From the NCBI GenBank assembly GCA_023634235.1, contig JAMKCF010000002.1:4402722-4466721 (forward strand): a stretch of DNA of 64,000 nt. The letters are read 5' to 3'. Position numbers and translations under genes: made by a program. This document shows, one piece after another, positions 1-10,642 of this stretch. Each line of letters begins with the position of its first letter. Position 1 is the first letter of the stretch. Under the pieces are notes generated by a model that worked only from the letters and a program-made list of their open reading frames with translations, made no database searches and was not told where the DNA came from. This DNA is from Pisaster brevispinus (Eukaryota; Echinodermata; Asteroidea; Forcipulatida; Asteriidae).

Positions 1-120
1 GTCGGACTGCTGCTTAATTTGGGTTCAAGTTATGTAAAGTGCGTTTGCTTAGATTGTTGGTTTCGGTCCGGTAACTGAATTAACAAAAAATATATATAAT
101 TGTATTTTTGCCGCCGCAAA

Positions 121-508
121 GCCTCCCGTCGAGACCAAAGTGACCCTAGATCCTGCCGCTTCGAGAGTGCACGGGGACCGCGGTGTGCACCGCACCGGAG
201 TTTGTGGAAATGTATGTCCTCGGAGATTGTTTCCCCCTTTATAGAGAATTACAGGCTGAATTAGGTAAATTCAAAAGAGGGCGCTGTCAGAAGAAATTGT
301 ACATAGAACATAGTACACATTGTATACCGCATGGGGGACATTACCTCCCGGAAAACAAATATATATCCTGCCTCCCGGTCGCGTGCACTTCTCCCGGACG
401 CGGCTCCTGGCTGTGTCGCCGGGAAAAGCCGGCCAGCTTGGTGCATCCAACAAGATGATGATGTTATCGTTACCAACCATTGAACTGAATACATTTCAAT
501 TTAAATAG
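121..508 (+). other. GC-rich exon-like segment, deleted version
   Basis: This is a CpG-rich patch in AT-rich surroundings, with an open frame over about 183-458 (VCTAPEFVEMYVLGD and onward). The paralogous segment at 29927-30396 has a longer continuous frame rich in Cys, Arg and Trp. Here about 70 bp is deleted just after 130, and a small length change near 150 breaks that frame. I do not recognise a protein family. It could be an exon relic of an upstream gene or chance open sequence. Confidence 0.25.
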
Positions 509-1290
509 TTTCTGCTTAATTGAAAATTACGATTGTTCACAACAATATTAACGGCAAGGTAACGTTTTATGAAAAAGTAAAATCTGAAATCGAAAATTTG
601 TTGAAAATGTTACACATCCTCGTTCTTATGGTGGCGCAATCTAACAAACACGTTTGTCCTTGTATTTATATTTAGGACACTCAGTGAAACTGACAAGAAA
701 TTTTCGAAAAATTACGTCAATGGACTCTTTGCATTGGCCGCTATCGCTGCTCAAACAATGGCAACGTAAACGTGTGTATGCGGCCCGCACAACTCTCAGC
801 CGATGATATATCTTCATTGACCCCAATGAGGGCGCTAATTTTGGCTTTTAACGTCATTCGCAAGGGGGCCTATCGGTGGTGCGCATGTATATCAAGAGAG
901 GAAGCAGGTTGAAATGATCTCTGTCGAGTAGATGTGCATTGAAAACAGCTTTGTTTTGCAGAAAAACACAAATCTTGCGCTTTAACTAACAACCATTAGA
1001 TAACGACGTCATTTGAGCGGAAATGGAAAGTAACTGGCTTGGTACTTCAGGAAGCAATCTGGCAGTGCAACGTAGTAAGGCAGATATGCTGTAAACCCAT
1101 GATGTGTATAAACTAAACTAGAGAGTTTGTCACAATTGACCTCCATTCGTAACCCACGGCTTCATTCAAACCAGTGATAAAAGTCACTTCCTTTAATCAG
1201 TGACTTTATTGTGTGTGTATGATTGGCTGCTCATCGATTGTCAATCAAAACCCAAAGTAGAATGATGTTCACTTACTGGAAATGCTACAG

Positions 1291-1298
1291 TATTTAAA
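1291..1298 (+). promoter_or_regulatory. TATA box of C1q gene copy 1
   Basis: TATTTAAA lies about 95 bases upstream of the donor of the untranslated exon, which would place transcription start near 1320-1330. The same element at the same spacing occurs in copy 2 (31082-31089), and the surrounding 100 bases are among the best conserved non-coding parts of the duplication. Confidence 0.7.
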
Positions 1299-1321
1299 CC
1301 GCTGTACCAACAGCAATGCTC

Positions 1322-1391
1322 ATAACAACTTTTACATCTTAACAGAAAAGAGGAACCGAGAGAACTCCAACTACAAGAACTCAGCACCAAG
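1322..1391 (+). other. 5' untranslated exon, C1q gene copy 1
   Basis: A short exon with no ATG-led frame of note ends in CACCAAG followed by the consensus donor GTAAGT at 1392. The 5' end is inferred from the TATA position. The acceptor is the pyrimidine tract and CAG at 5643-5645, immediately before the coding ATG. Copy 2 has the matching exon ending at 31182. The exon carries only leader sequence, so the whole protein is encoded in exon 2. Confidence 0.65.
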
Positions 1392-3310
1392 GTAAGTGTT
1401 TCTCGTTATACTGCAGGCCCCGGCTGTGGTCTCAACATGCAAGTAGCGCCTTTTACGGTAATCTGATCTAAGGCGGTTGCATATTTCGACCCCAAATGAG
1501 GTTTCAATCTATGCAACTAAAGTTCTCATGCGGTAAAAGAGCCTCGACTCTACACCTAGCTCTCTCATCTTAGTGTAATCTCGCGGTACTGTGATTGTAC
1601 AGATCCATGCATGGATTTATATTTCCTATCAAAACCACGCTATTGTAGCATTGATTCTTACGGGTATTTTTTACCATACCTGCAGGTGAATTCGTGTAAA
1701 TAGTTTTGAACGGGGCCAAGTTATTTGCTAAGAACTTCATCGCTTAGATTTAGTGCAATGTTTTGTTCAATTAGTGTAACAGCTTATCACTACATATTTA
1801 CATCGGACTGTGCCGGACAGTCTGTTCGATGTTGAGTACTTTGCCAACATACATTTTAAAAAAATAAATTCGGGTAAAACTATTGCAAACTTGAATACAT
1901 AGTTAGTTATTTTGACCACATTATTATTTGTTGTTTTAGTTGTTGGGTCAACATTAAACGATTGTGGCATGCTATTATGTGGTTCATAGTGTTGCGACAT
2001 GGAGCAACCGGGACGAAGCCGATATACATTTTGTCCCAAAGGTGTACAGAGCACTGGGACCCATCACAGAGTTTGCAACAATAGTTGCGTTACAACATGA
2101 TAATTCAACTTTTATTGATAGGCGAACAGGTTCCTTTTTAACTCATTTTTTTTTTTTTTTCGTTTGTCTTTCTTCATATTTTGGGAGTAATTTATAGCAA
2201 CTTTTTTTGAAGTTGCTTTCGAAATGTACAAATGATGTTGTTTTTCTTCATAAAATATTGCTTGGGGAACTAAGTAGGCATCTGGTGCGCTTGTATAACA
2301 AAAATTTACAATATTTTGATTTATTTCTTTTTGTTAGCAAAAACAAAACAAATTGCCACATGTTGTACTCTAGAATGTCATTGAATCATACAAGCATAAA
2401 TAAATACACACACCTTTTTATTTACAATGTTTACTTCATTTTTGGGAAAGCTCAAACAAAAACAAAGATTTGTTAGTAGTTCGAGTGATTATAATTTACG
2501 TAGCGGAGGGGATATAGTTTTTATCAATTGTTCTTCGAACCCAGCCGAAAAGGGGACGGAATAAAAAACTGCGTCCGTTGCTGCTCAAACAAAGTGAAAC
2601 AAGAGAATGGGTACATTTTGTTTATACCTTAATCCCTCTTCAAACAAGTCAAAATTTGCACAAAATTGCAAAACAAAACTGGAGTTTATCATTTTTGTAA
2701 TTGTTAGCTTAGAACATTAGATTGATTTGAAAAAAATCTGGAGCAAGTTAAAACAAAAAATGAAGAGAACATGTAAAATAAAAAAGCGTTGCTTTAAAAT
2801 ACTGTTTTGATAAACATTTTCAAACTTTTAAGACTGTAAATTTGAAGAAAAATATAATTTAAAAAATGCAGTTGAAAATGAACTTGTTGGCGGTATGTTA
2901 TCAACTTGTGTGACTGTTACAACAAAAGTGATGCACAGTTTACAAACAGACAGTTGTACTCTCGTTGCAGAGCAATTATTTGGCGTTTTACAAAGTAACT
3001 AAGTTGAAATGTTTCGTTTGCCGTCGAACAACATTGTCGTGTTTGTTATAAAATGTATAATTAACAGGGTTTGGTAGCTTGCTTAAGAGCACACACTTGA
3101 TATTAAACTAAATGATGTGTTTGTTTACGTTTTTTAAATAAAAATATCGTCCTTTAGAGAATAATAACATTAAACAAAGTAATGTCCTTACGAAAGGACA
3201 AACATAAGCAACAACAACAACAACAGCAATAACAACAACAACAACGACGACGACGATGACGACGACGACGACGACAACAACAACAACAACAACAACAACA
3301 AACAACAACA

Positions 3311-3368
<58 letters not shown>

Positions 3369-5645
3369 CCAACAACATAAATAATTAAATAAATAAATAA
3401 ATAAATAAAGTATGTGCTAAGTTGTTAAGCTTTTGATTAAAACCCTCGATGAAAAACGCACTAGAAATTGCATCAACTCCGTCAACTCTGAAGTTCACAG
3501 GGAACGTTTGGGTTGGTTCGTGTTTGGCGGAAAGCCGTTCTCGAAATCTGCCAATTCACCAAAGGTGACTTTGGTGGCCCAAAAGAACAACAACTTACTT
3601 ATTCAGATAAGTATTGGAAGTTGCCGTACAATTTTTTTTTCTTCTCTTCTCCGTGGTCTGAGCGGTACCAGGTGACACCAGGCGGTCAACGCATAATGTT
3701 TTAGGAATCATTTATTTTTCTAGAGTACAAACGACGCCTCAAAAATAGGCCTCCACCGAAAAAAAAAGTAAAGTAATGTTTTAAGAGTTTACAATAATCT
3801 GTTATCAGTCTAGAAAAATACAAAGGTACAAATTGACCCGGATTCCGGTTCCAGAGGACCGTGTTAATGAAGTATGAGATATCGCCCAACTCATAAGGCC
3901 GGACGGCCACTTCAAGGTGAGGGCTACAACCCATATCAACTGTCACCAGAGGCACGTTGCCACCTACTCTTGGAGATGGAACAGGGTTACCCCCTTTACA
4001 GTCCGTAAGGATATAGGCATGGGTATTACCCACTAGGAGCCTGGCTGGTAGAGCAGAATGCACTACTCTCCCAAGTTGTTACTAAGCAATGATGGTTTTA
4101 CCCTAAGCACTCAAACAAAGAGCCACTGATAAAAGGGTAACGGCACGAAAGTGGATATTGAACAAAATCTTATCATCCGAAATCAAACGAAATCTACGTT
4201 TTTCCTAAACTTTAAAAATATTGAGGTCTTCGGCCAACAAAAATACAATTCTAAATGATTTATTATGTGTATTTGTTGGCATACCTTTACCGAAAGATGA
4301 CGTTATTGAAATTTCTTTTGTGGGATACTTTCATCCAAACCTTTTGAAGAAACACACGACCAAAAATTGGAAGTTTTTTTGTTGTTGTCGTGTAAGGTTT
4401 ACGTTTTGGAAATAAAAGTAAAATACCGAATTGAATCACTGGAGAGTAGTTGTCATCCAGGTCCTTCCGTCTGGTGTCGTCATATTTTGTGTCGTGAATG
4501 AACCCGTCTTTACGCCATCTGTGATCGACGGTGACTGTATTCTGGCAGTGACGCAATTTATAATAAATTGTGACGTCCTTCTTTCTGTCATAATAAAGTG
4601 TTATCTAACCCAACCCGTCCTTCTACCGTTATCTTTGCCCGTAACTTGTTATTGTTGCATCCGTTCACCACAAAACCGTCTAACTATTGTTAGTATTCAT
4701 CAAGAGTCATAATGTAAATAAAAAAACATATATCCACAAACATTTTATCAAATGTTACCACGACAACCGTTTTTGTGACAATGCTTTAACGTTTAAGCGT
4801 GTCTTGTCGGTTTGTTTTCGTTTCAACATTTGTTAAATACGATTGATGTTTGTTTATAACAAACAAGTACTGTTCTGTTACACCTGATAATATTAACTGC
4901 GTTGTATACGTTCAAAATATGCGCCATATCCGGCCGTCATCGAATACTTTCTGTTTTCACGGTTTATTTTTATGATTATAGTATTTTTAATATGCTAATT
5001 TTCAGACTTTCAGTCCTAGAAACAATGTAGAATCACCAACAAGGGCCCAATATAATGTATATGGTTATCGTGCGTGTGCTCGTGCCTAAGTAACTTTGTT
5101 TTATTTGAATAGAACGCTGCCACATATTTTAAGCGCTTGCCCTGATAGCAAAGAATGGTGATTGCAAGCACATAATTTGACGGTAAGCAGAGCAGTGAAA
5201 TTGGGCCTTGGTCTCATCAAATCATTCTCGGACCCAAAAGCGGGCGGTCAATCGTTTATAACATGAAACAAATAGTTTAATATTCGTTTATTTTTTAAGA
5301 GAAACGGATTAAAAACAAATTAATAACAGTACACAAAAAGTTGAATTAACCATTTTGGGGGGAATTGGATAACCAACAATTACAGCATCCCAACTAACAC
5401 AAAATAGTGCCCTATTATCTATTATGTCAAAACAAAACTGTAAAGTAGTCCCTCAAAAACAGTCGGACGTTGAAGTCTTCAGGAAATTGATTTAGGTGTA
5501 CTACTGGAGTTCCGTAAAACCGAAACGCTAGAAATAATACCGCAATCATGAAAAGAGCCAATTTGAAGAAAACAACAACTAATTTCTATACTTACGAACA
5601 ATGTTATAATCGCTTTTTTGTTTTCCTTCTTTTTTTTTATTTCAG
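1392..5645 (+). other. Intron 1 of C1q gene copy 1
   Basis: It runs from the GTAAGT donor at 1392 to the acceptor after a T-rich tract at 5643-5645. I see no convincing gene inside. It includes a roughly 355 bp segment (1433-1788) absent from copy 2 and a CAA/GAC/CAG microsatellite (3207-3378). The copy 2 intron has the same borders but extra insertions and an internal duplication. Confidence 0.65.
3207..3378. repeat. Compound CAA/GAC/CAG microsatellite
   Basis: Trinucleotide runs of CAA, GAC and CAG, followed by a short AAAT run to about 3408. The equivalent copy 2 site (33667-33775) is shorter and mostly CAG/CAA. Open frames here (poly-Val, poly-Leu, poly-Cys on the minus strand) are by-products of the repeat. 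Confidence 0.9.
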
Positions 5646-6452
5646 ATGATGATTACTTCAACATTGGCCCTTGTTTTTGGATTAATGAAAATTCAGTTCA
5701 TGGTGGCTACAGTTGCAGTTTCACCCGATCCCGATGTGACGTGTAATTCCTGCTGCCAGGGCCGAGACGGAATACATGGAATTCCCGGATCAAACGGGAA
5801 CCATGGGCCAGTGGGTCCAAGAGGTGATGCAGGCTCTCCTGGTGAGGTTGGTGAACCCGGGACTAAAGGCGACAAGGGGTCAGATGGACTGGTTGGTGAG
5901 CAAGGCGCTAAAGGGGATCATGGACTGAAGGGAGAGCAGGGAGTCGGTCAACCAGGGAAACAAGGACCTCAAGGTATGCCTGGAATGGATGGTTTGAAGG
6001 GGGAGAGAAGTGAACATGGACCAGCTGGACAGACTGGTGAAGCAGGTGAATGCAGTACGCGACGGTCAGCCTTCACTGCAGTGAGGAATACCCGCTTCAG
6101 CCCTTCATCCTCCTATGATCCTCTGCCCTTTGAAGAGTTACTGTTTTCAGAGGAAGTAACTGATTTCAACTTGAGTAACGGAACGTTTACATGCACTGTG
6201 ACTGGGATATACGTCTTCATGTTCTCAGTCCTGAAAGTATCAAGTGGGTCTTACCTGCATGTTCGTCTGATGAAGAACCATAACATCATTGTTACAGGGT
6301 ATGTATTCGCTGCAGGTAATCATCCAGTGAGCAGCAGTGCGGTTATTCCCATGCACTATGGAGATCAAGTTCACTTAGCTTTAAACGGTCAAGTACAAGG
6401 TAGCTCTGGCCATTACTCGTCTTTCACTGGATTCCTGTTGTACGAAGTCTAA
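5646..6452 (+). CDS. Secreted collagen-tailed C1q-domain protein, copy 1
   Basis: The 268-residue protein has a signal peptide (about 1-25), then Cys33, Cys36 and Cys37, suited to disulphide linking of chains. A collagen Gly-X-Y stalk covers about 39-135 and a C-terminal globular C1q domain about 138-268, ending in the typical TGFLLYEV strand. Such proteins trimerise and act in extracellular recognition, for example lectin-like or complement roles; the ligand here is unknown. The stalk has a one-residue interruption (GVG at 99-101), shared with copy 2, and a Gly-to-Ser change at residue 122 found only here. The ATG follows the acceptor directly, and copy 2 starts at the same place. The coding region sits in one exon. 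The AATAAA seen after the stop in copy 2 reads AATAGA here. Confidence 0.93.
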   Translation: MMITSTLALVFGLMKIQFMVATVAVSPDPDVTCNSCCQGRDGIHGIPGSNGNHGPVGPRGDAGSPGEVGEPGTKGDKGSDGLVGEQGAKGDHGLKGEQGVGQPGKQGPQGMPGMDGLKGERSEHGPAGQTGEAGECSTRRSAFTAVRNTRFSPSSSYDPLPFEELLFSEEVTDFNLSNGTFTCTVTGIYVFMFSVLKVSSGSYLHVRLMKNHNIIVTGYVFAAGNHPVSSSAVIPMHYGDQVHLALNGQVQGSSGHYSSFTGFLLYEV

Positions 6453-7157
6453 ACAAAATAGAGATACACACGAAAATTAAATATATTAGACAAATAATTA
6501 AATACACAAAAACTAACATATACTTTAATGTGTGATGTTATTTTGAAAATATCTTCTAAATTTAAACAATTAGTTTATCGGGGAAAAGCAGGCGTTTTCG
6601 TTTTTCTAACATGAAACGTGTTTGTGTTAATTCATGTAATTCATGATGACGACTCACATGCATTAATTTTTCCTAAAAAGTGAAATTGGATTGTAAAAAA
6701 AAAGTAATTCGAAAAAAATGCAAACTTTTCTTTGCAGTGCGGATTTACGTAGCACGTTATAATTTGTCGGTTTACCTACTAAACTGTCATGCAGTCTGGG
6801 AATTCGTATTGCATTAGGGTATGACGTTTCTTCACATCATTATCGAGCCTATTTTCAATCAGAGTGGCTGGATATGTTTATTTTATGTACAAATCGGTCA
6901 ATATCCCATCAGAGGGGCTAGATTTACGTATTCCGGGTTAGTTAAGCAAGTAATTGTAAACAGACAAACAACAGTAACAATTTGACATACATCGACCTTA
7001 ATACAGGTTGATTAAACATAATCCATGATGGCGACCTATTATGGACATTTTAAATTTGGTAAACAAACACGTAAAACAAAATCATCAAACAACGTTAAAA
7101 ACGTAACCCTTGTTGTCAACTTGTGTATTTACAATTTGACCCTAGATAATGTACGAT
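6453..7157. other. 3' flank of C1q gene copy 1
   Basis: AT-rich DNA with no gene. About 6525-6940 has no counterpart in copy 2, which carries a TTAA-bounded element there instead. From about 6943 the two copies align again up to the Ngaro insertion point. No canonical AATAAA occurs just after the stop codon. Confidence 0.6.
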
Positions 7158-7844
7158 TATTCTCAGACGACACCCCAAAATAATACAATAACAAAAACAT
7201 TACTTGACTTTTGGCGCAGCTTCAACTGCTTTTATTACCAACAAGATCTGGTCAATTACCAGTTTGGTAAACATGTACGAGAATACAATAAAATGCAATA
7301 CTTATTAAACTCATGACATAATCATGACTTAATGAAGGGCAAATGCCCAAGGGCAGCTTGCCCATCAAAATGTACCGGGCCCGGATTACTTGGCAGCTTG
7401 CCATAGATAAAATGAGGGGGCAGCTTGCCCAGCCTCTATATATAACACTAACTAAACAGCAGTGTACTTGGCAGCTTGCCATAGATACAATGAGGGGGCA
7501 GCTTGCCCAGCCTCTATATATAACACTAATTAAACAACAGTGTTTTAAAATAATGAGATAAAACCTACCAGACTTATTGTCGATAACAGAGGTGGCAGCT
7601 TGCCCGCCCCTCTAAAACACTAACAGCAGTGTTTCTAAAATCAATGCTATAAAAACATAATCATACAATGTTTAAAGTGATTCCACCGCTGGCACATGCG
7701 GTTGGATTACATGAACTAGCCCCACCTGAACAAGAGGGTGCTAGTGTTACCAAATAAACATTACAACGTTAACATTTCAGACAAACCCCCATTAATTTGT
7801 TTGACCCAAAGCAGTGGCAGTCCACTTCCTTAGAAAATATTGCC
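7158..7844 (-). repeat. Ngaro split repeat B2 (element 3' end)
   Basis: Second copy of the 687 bp B repeat. Its outer end (7158) directly joins the duplicated host flank. The empty site in copy 2 reads GTACGATAACAAGTCGG. Confidence 0.9.
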
Positions 7845-7961
7845 TTCGAAAATTGAATATAAAATTAACCACCCCCTTTCACCCCAAGTATTTGTCCCCA
7901 CACTAGGCAGAGGACCCCCCCCCCCCCTGAAATGGGAGGCCGAAATGGGGATGGTGGCGGG
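7845..7961 (-). other. Spacer between A2 and B2 with a long C run
   Basis: These 117 bp are unique within the element. They are rich in C on the plus strand and include an uninterrupted run of about 14 C at 7915-7928. In the Ngaro replication model, this junction region is where the circular or complementary sequence is represented. Confidence 0.6.
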
Positions 7962-8319
7962 TGTCGAAGTAAATGTTACTCTCAGTGAAAGCTGAGCCGA
8001 AGTGATTAGCTTTCCCGCTACTCAGAAGTACCATGCTTTTGTTACGCAATCTAAAATAAAGGTCCATTTGACCACACACACTTTGCATAAAGGTCAGCCT
8101 TGCTACCCCGGGAAAGTTAGGTTACCTTTATGGCTTACGTCCAAACCACTACAAGGAACGTCACCAAGGCAAGCCTAACAAAATTATTGCCCAACAACCA
8201 TGCAGCAGAGGACGCCAATAACCAAACTGTCAGCACCGTGTATTGCAGCACGGCCTGGTACACTGCGGGGGTCTTCTGCGGCGAATAATGTATTTTATCG
8301 TTTATGCGATAAAATGAAT
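7962..8319 (-). repeat. Ngaro split repeat A2
   Basis: Second copy of the 358 bp A repeat, between B1 and the spacer that precedes B2. Confidence 0.9.
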
Positions 8320-9006
8320 TATTCTCAGACGACACCCCAAAATAATACAATAACAAAAACATTACTTGACTTTTGGCGCAGCTTCAACTGCTTTTATTAC
8401 CAACAAGATCTGGTCAATTACCAGTTTGGTAAACATGTACGAGAATACAATAAAATGCAATACTTATTAAACTCATGACATAATCATGACTTAATGAAGG
8501 GCAAATGCCCAAGGGCAGCTTGCCCATCAAAATGTACCGGGCCCGGATTACTTGGCAGCTTGCCATAGATAAAATGAGGGGGCAGCTTGCCCAGCCTCTA
8601 TATATAACACTAACTAAACAGCAGTGTACTTGGCAGCTTGCCATAGATACAATGAGGGGGCAGCTTGCCCAGCCTCTATATATAACACTAATTAAACAAC
8701 AGTGTTTTAAAATAATGAGATAAAACCTACCAGACTTATTGTCGATAACAGAGGTGGCAGCTTGCCCGCCCCTCTAAAACACTAACAGCAGTGTTTCTAA
8801 AATCAATGCTATAAAAACATAATCATACAATGTTTAAAGTGATTCCACCGCTGGCACATGCGGTTGGATTACATGAACTAGCCCCACCTGAACAAGAGGG
8901 TGCTAGTGTTACCAAATAAACATTACAACGTTAACATTTCAGACAAACCCCCATTAATTTGTTTGACCCAAAGCAGTGGCAGTCCACTTCCTTAGAAAAT
9001 ATTGCC
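8320..9006 (-). repeat. Ngaro split repeat B1
   Basis: This 687 bp repeat matches B2 (7158-7844) at a constant offset of 1162, and I noticed no differences. It contains about six copies of the near-palindrome GGCAGCTTGCC and a roughly 78 bp internal tandem duplication with TATATATAA. Confidence 0.9.
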
Positions 9007-9071
9007 AAACGCGTGAAGCGCGCCCCATAAGGAAGAGCAGCCACAGCGGGGGGACAAATCAACATACTTTG

Positions 9072-9722
9072 CTAAATTTGAACTACTGGGAGGCGGAATG
9101 CCCTAGGCATGTAAACACCTCCTCTATGCAAGAGCGGAGGTTGTCTAGAAAAAAACCTGTTCCCAGCATGGGATAAATGAACACCATCAAACCTGAATAA
9201 GGAGAAATCTGACCACTTAAATTGCGGATGGTGGAGGACAGCAGCCCCAATGCGTCCGCTAAAAGATCGCGCCCACCGATTGATTGCCCGTCGCTTCATT
9301 TCCAAATTGCGCTGCGAGAATGCGCCAAAATAACAAGCTCGGGGTAGTATATCTGACCAGACTAATACGGCGGCCGGAAACCGATCACGGCAATCTTGCA
9401 TAAAAATGGAAATTCCCTGCCGCATGCAGAAAGAATCCGTTACAACTAAATCATTGGTGCCCAAATGTACTATTATCAACCGGGGAGACGGCCACCGAGA
9501 ATTGAGAGTGTCCAACAGCTTATGGACATCAGGATAACGGGCGCCTCCAAAACCATTCCAATGAACCTCGGGCCGGCAACCGAGCCCCTGGGACGCCCTG
9601 CGCACGATAGAATCGCCCACAATCCAAACACCACCTGTCGAAACACATGGGAAACGGTAAATATAAAAACAGGCAAGCCAGACTATTTGTCTATCGTCGA
9701 TTACACAACCGGAAAATGGCAC
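9072..9722 (-). CDS. Ngaro SGNH/GDSL-like hydrolase ORF
   Basis: The 216-residue frame begins inside the end of the recombinase frame, with no clear ATG at the 5' end. It shows the SGNH blocks in order: GDSIVRR (Ser38), a Gly near 59, LGTNDLV (Asn90) and a C-terminal DGVHLSHAGN (Asp179, His182). SGNH hydrolase ORFs are known accessories of Ngaro elements in animals. Their role is not settled; esterase activity is assumed from the fold. All four blocks are kept, so this copy is not obviously dead. Confidence 0.88.
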   Translation of the reverse strand: MPFSGCVIDDRQIVWLACFYIYRFPCVSTGGVWIVGDSIVRRASQGLGCRPEVHWNGFGGARYPDVHKLLDTLNSRWPSPRLIIVHLGTNDLVVTDSFCMRQGISIFMQDCRDRFPAAVLVWSDILPRACYFGAFSQRNLEMKRRAINRWARSFSGRIGAAVLHHPQFKWSDFSLFRFDGVHLSHAGNRFFSRQPPLLHRGGVYMPRAFRLPVVQI

Positions 9723-10642
9723 ATTGCCGCAGGACGAATATAAATGTTCACGGCATCAGACCGCCAACGACCCATGGATTGAATGTCCGCCCGGGGGATA
9801 CCAGCTGCCGCAGCAGTGGTAGCCGCCCCAATACGAAAAGAATGCGCTGTAAACTTTACCCCACCCAAACCGGAAAAATGTAATAGCTTTCGAAGCATGG
9901 CATTAAATTGAAATTGCGTAAGGGGGTCGCCATTAAAATGGCAGAAAAAACCACCATGTGACAACGGTCGAATTGCCGCAAATTCCGATAATGCCTTTAC
10001 AGGGCAAAGCGGCTTCTCATCGTAACACACCAGGCGAATCTGCTGAGGAATACCGGACTTGTTGGTCTTAGTGTAACGGAACGAGATAAGCACTGAAGCG
10101 GACGCCTTGCCCACATCACAAAAACAAATATCAGAAAACAAGAGCAGCGATTGCTGTAAGCGGGTGCGGGAGACTGCAGCAAACTCGCCAATGCGCATAA
10201 AACCAAAAAATGCACTTAACATTACTGCCCTGAAAAGTAAAGCCTCGAAAGATGAGGAGCAGTTATGAGGGAGGGCCTGCAATAAAATTGACAACAGAGG
10301 CAACGTTATTGGCAAACGTTGATCTGCCGCCCCAGAAAGCCTCCGACAACCCTCCAGTAACTTAGACACCAAAAAATCTCTGGTAGGATCCGGCCAACCA
10401 CGCAACTTGTGAACATAGCCCACCCCAGAAACATACGTGGCAATGGTAGCTGGAGCCAAATTCTGTATTGACAACGAGGCCACAAACTCACGAACGTCCT
10501 GCACCGACGCAGGGGAAACAAACTCGTATGCGCCGCTCAGTTGTTTAAATTGACAAAACGCACGCCAGCCAACCTGATATGTCTTATGAGTATTGGGCGC
10601 CAAAGCGGCAGATAACAAGCGGGAAATCTCACCTTCTACCAC
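9701..10642 (-). CDS. Ngaro tyrosine recombinase
   Basis: The 313 residues counted from 10642 start at a GTG. The frame stays open upstream, overlapping the RT end, so the true start is uncertain. An N-terminal SAM-like core-binding region (about 1-100) is followed by the catalytic domain with Arg150 (FMRIGE), His267 and Arg270 (HSFRIG), Trp293 (GRW) and the nucleophile Tyr301. All expected catalytic residues are present, so this ORF could be functional. In Ngaro elements this enzyme replaces integrase and inserts a circular DNA intermediate. It overlaps the SGNH frame at its 3' end. Confidence 0.92.
   Translation of the reverse strand: MVEGEISRLLSAALAPNTHKTYQVGWRAFCQFKQLSGAYEFVSPASVQDVREFVASLSIQNLAPATIATYVSGVGYVHKLRGWPDPTRDFLVSKLLEGCRRLSGAADQRLPITLPLLSILLQALPHNCSSSFEALLFRAVMLSAFFGFMRIGEFAAVSRTRLQQSLLLFSDICFCDVGKASASVLISFRYTKTNKSGIPQQIRLVCYDEKPLCPVKALSEFAAIRPLSHGGFFCHFNGDPLTQFQFNAMLRKLLHFSGLGGVKFTAHSFRIGAATTAAAAGIPRADIQSMGRWRSDAVNIYIRPAAMCHFPVV

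Noticed and set aside
1767..2197. Frames shared between 1964-2197 and 31400-31600
   Set aside because: Both lie within the C1q intron, and the similarity is explained by the segmental duplication. The two versions diverge with length changes that do not preserve the frame.
3108..3378. Open frames of poly-Val, poly-Leu and poly-Cys on the minus strand
   Set aside because: They are translations of the CAA/GAC/CAG microsatellite and lie inside the C1q intron.
7343..8723. Two identical 72-codon frames and their antisense 76-codon frames
   Set aside because: They are duplicates only because they lie in the two Ngaro B repeats. The sequence is a non-coding motif repeat on the strand opposite to the element genes.
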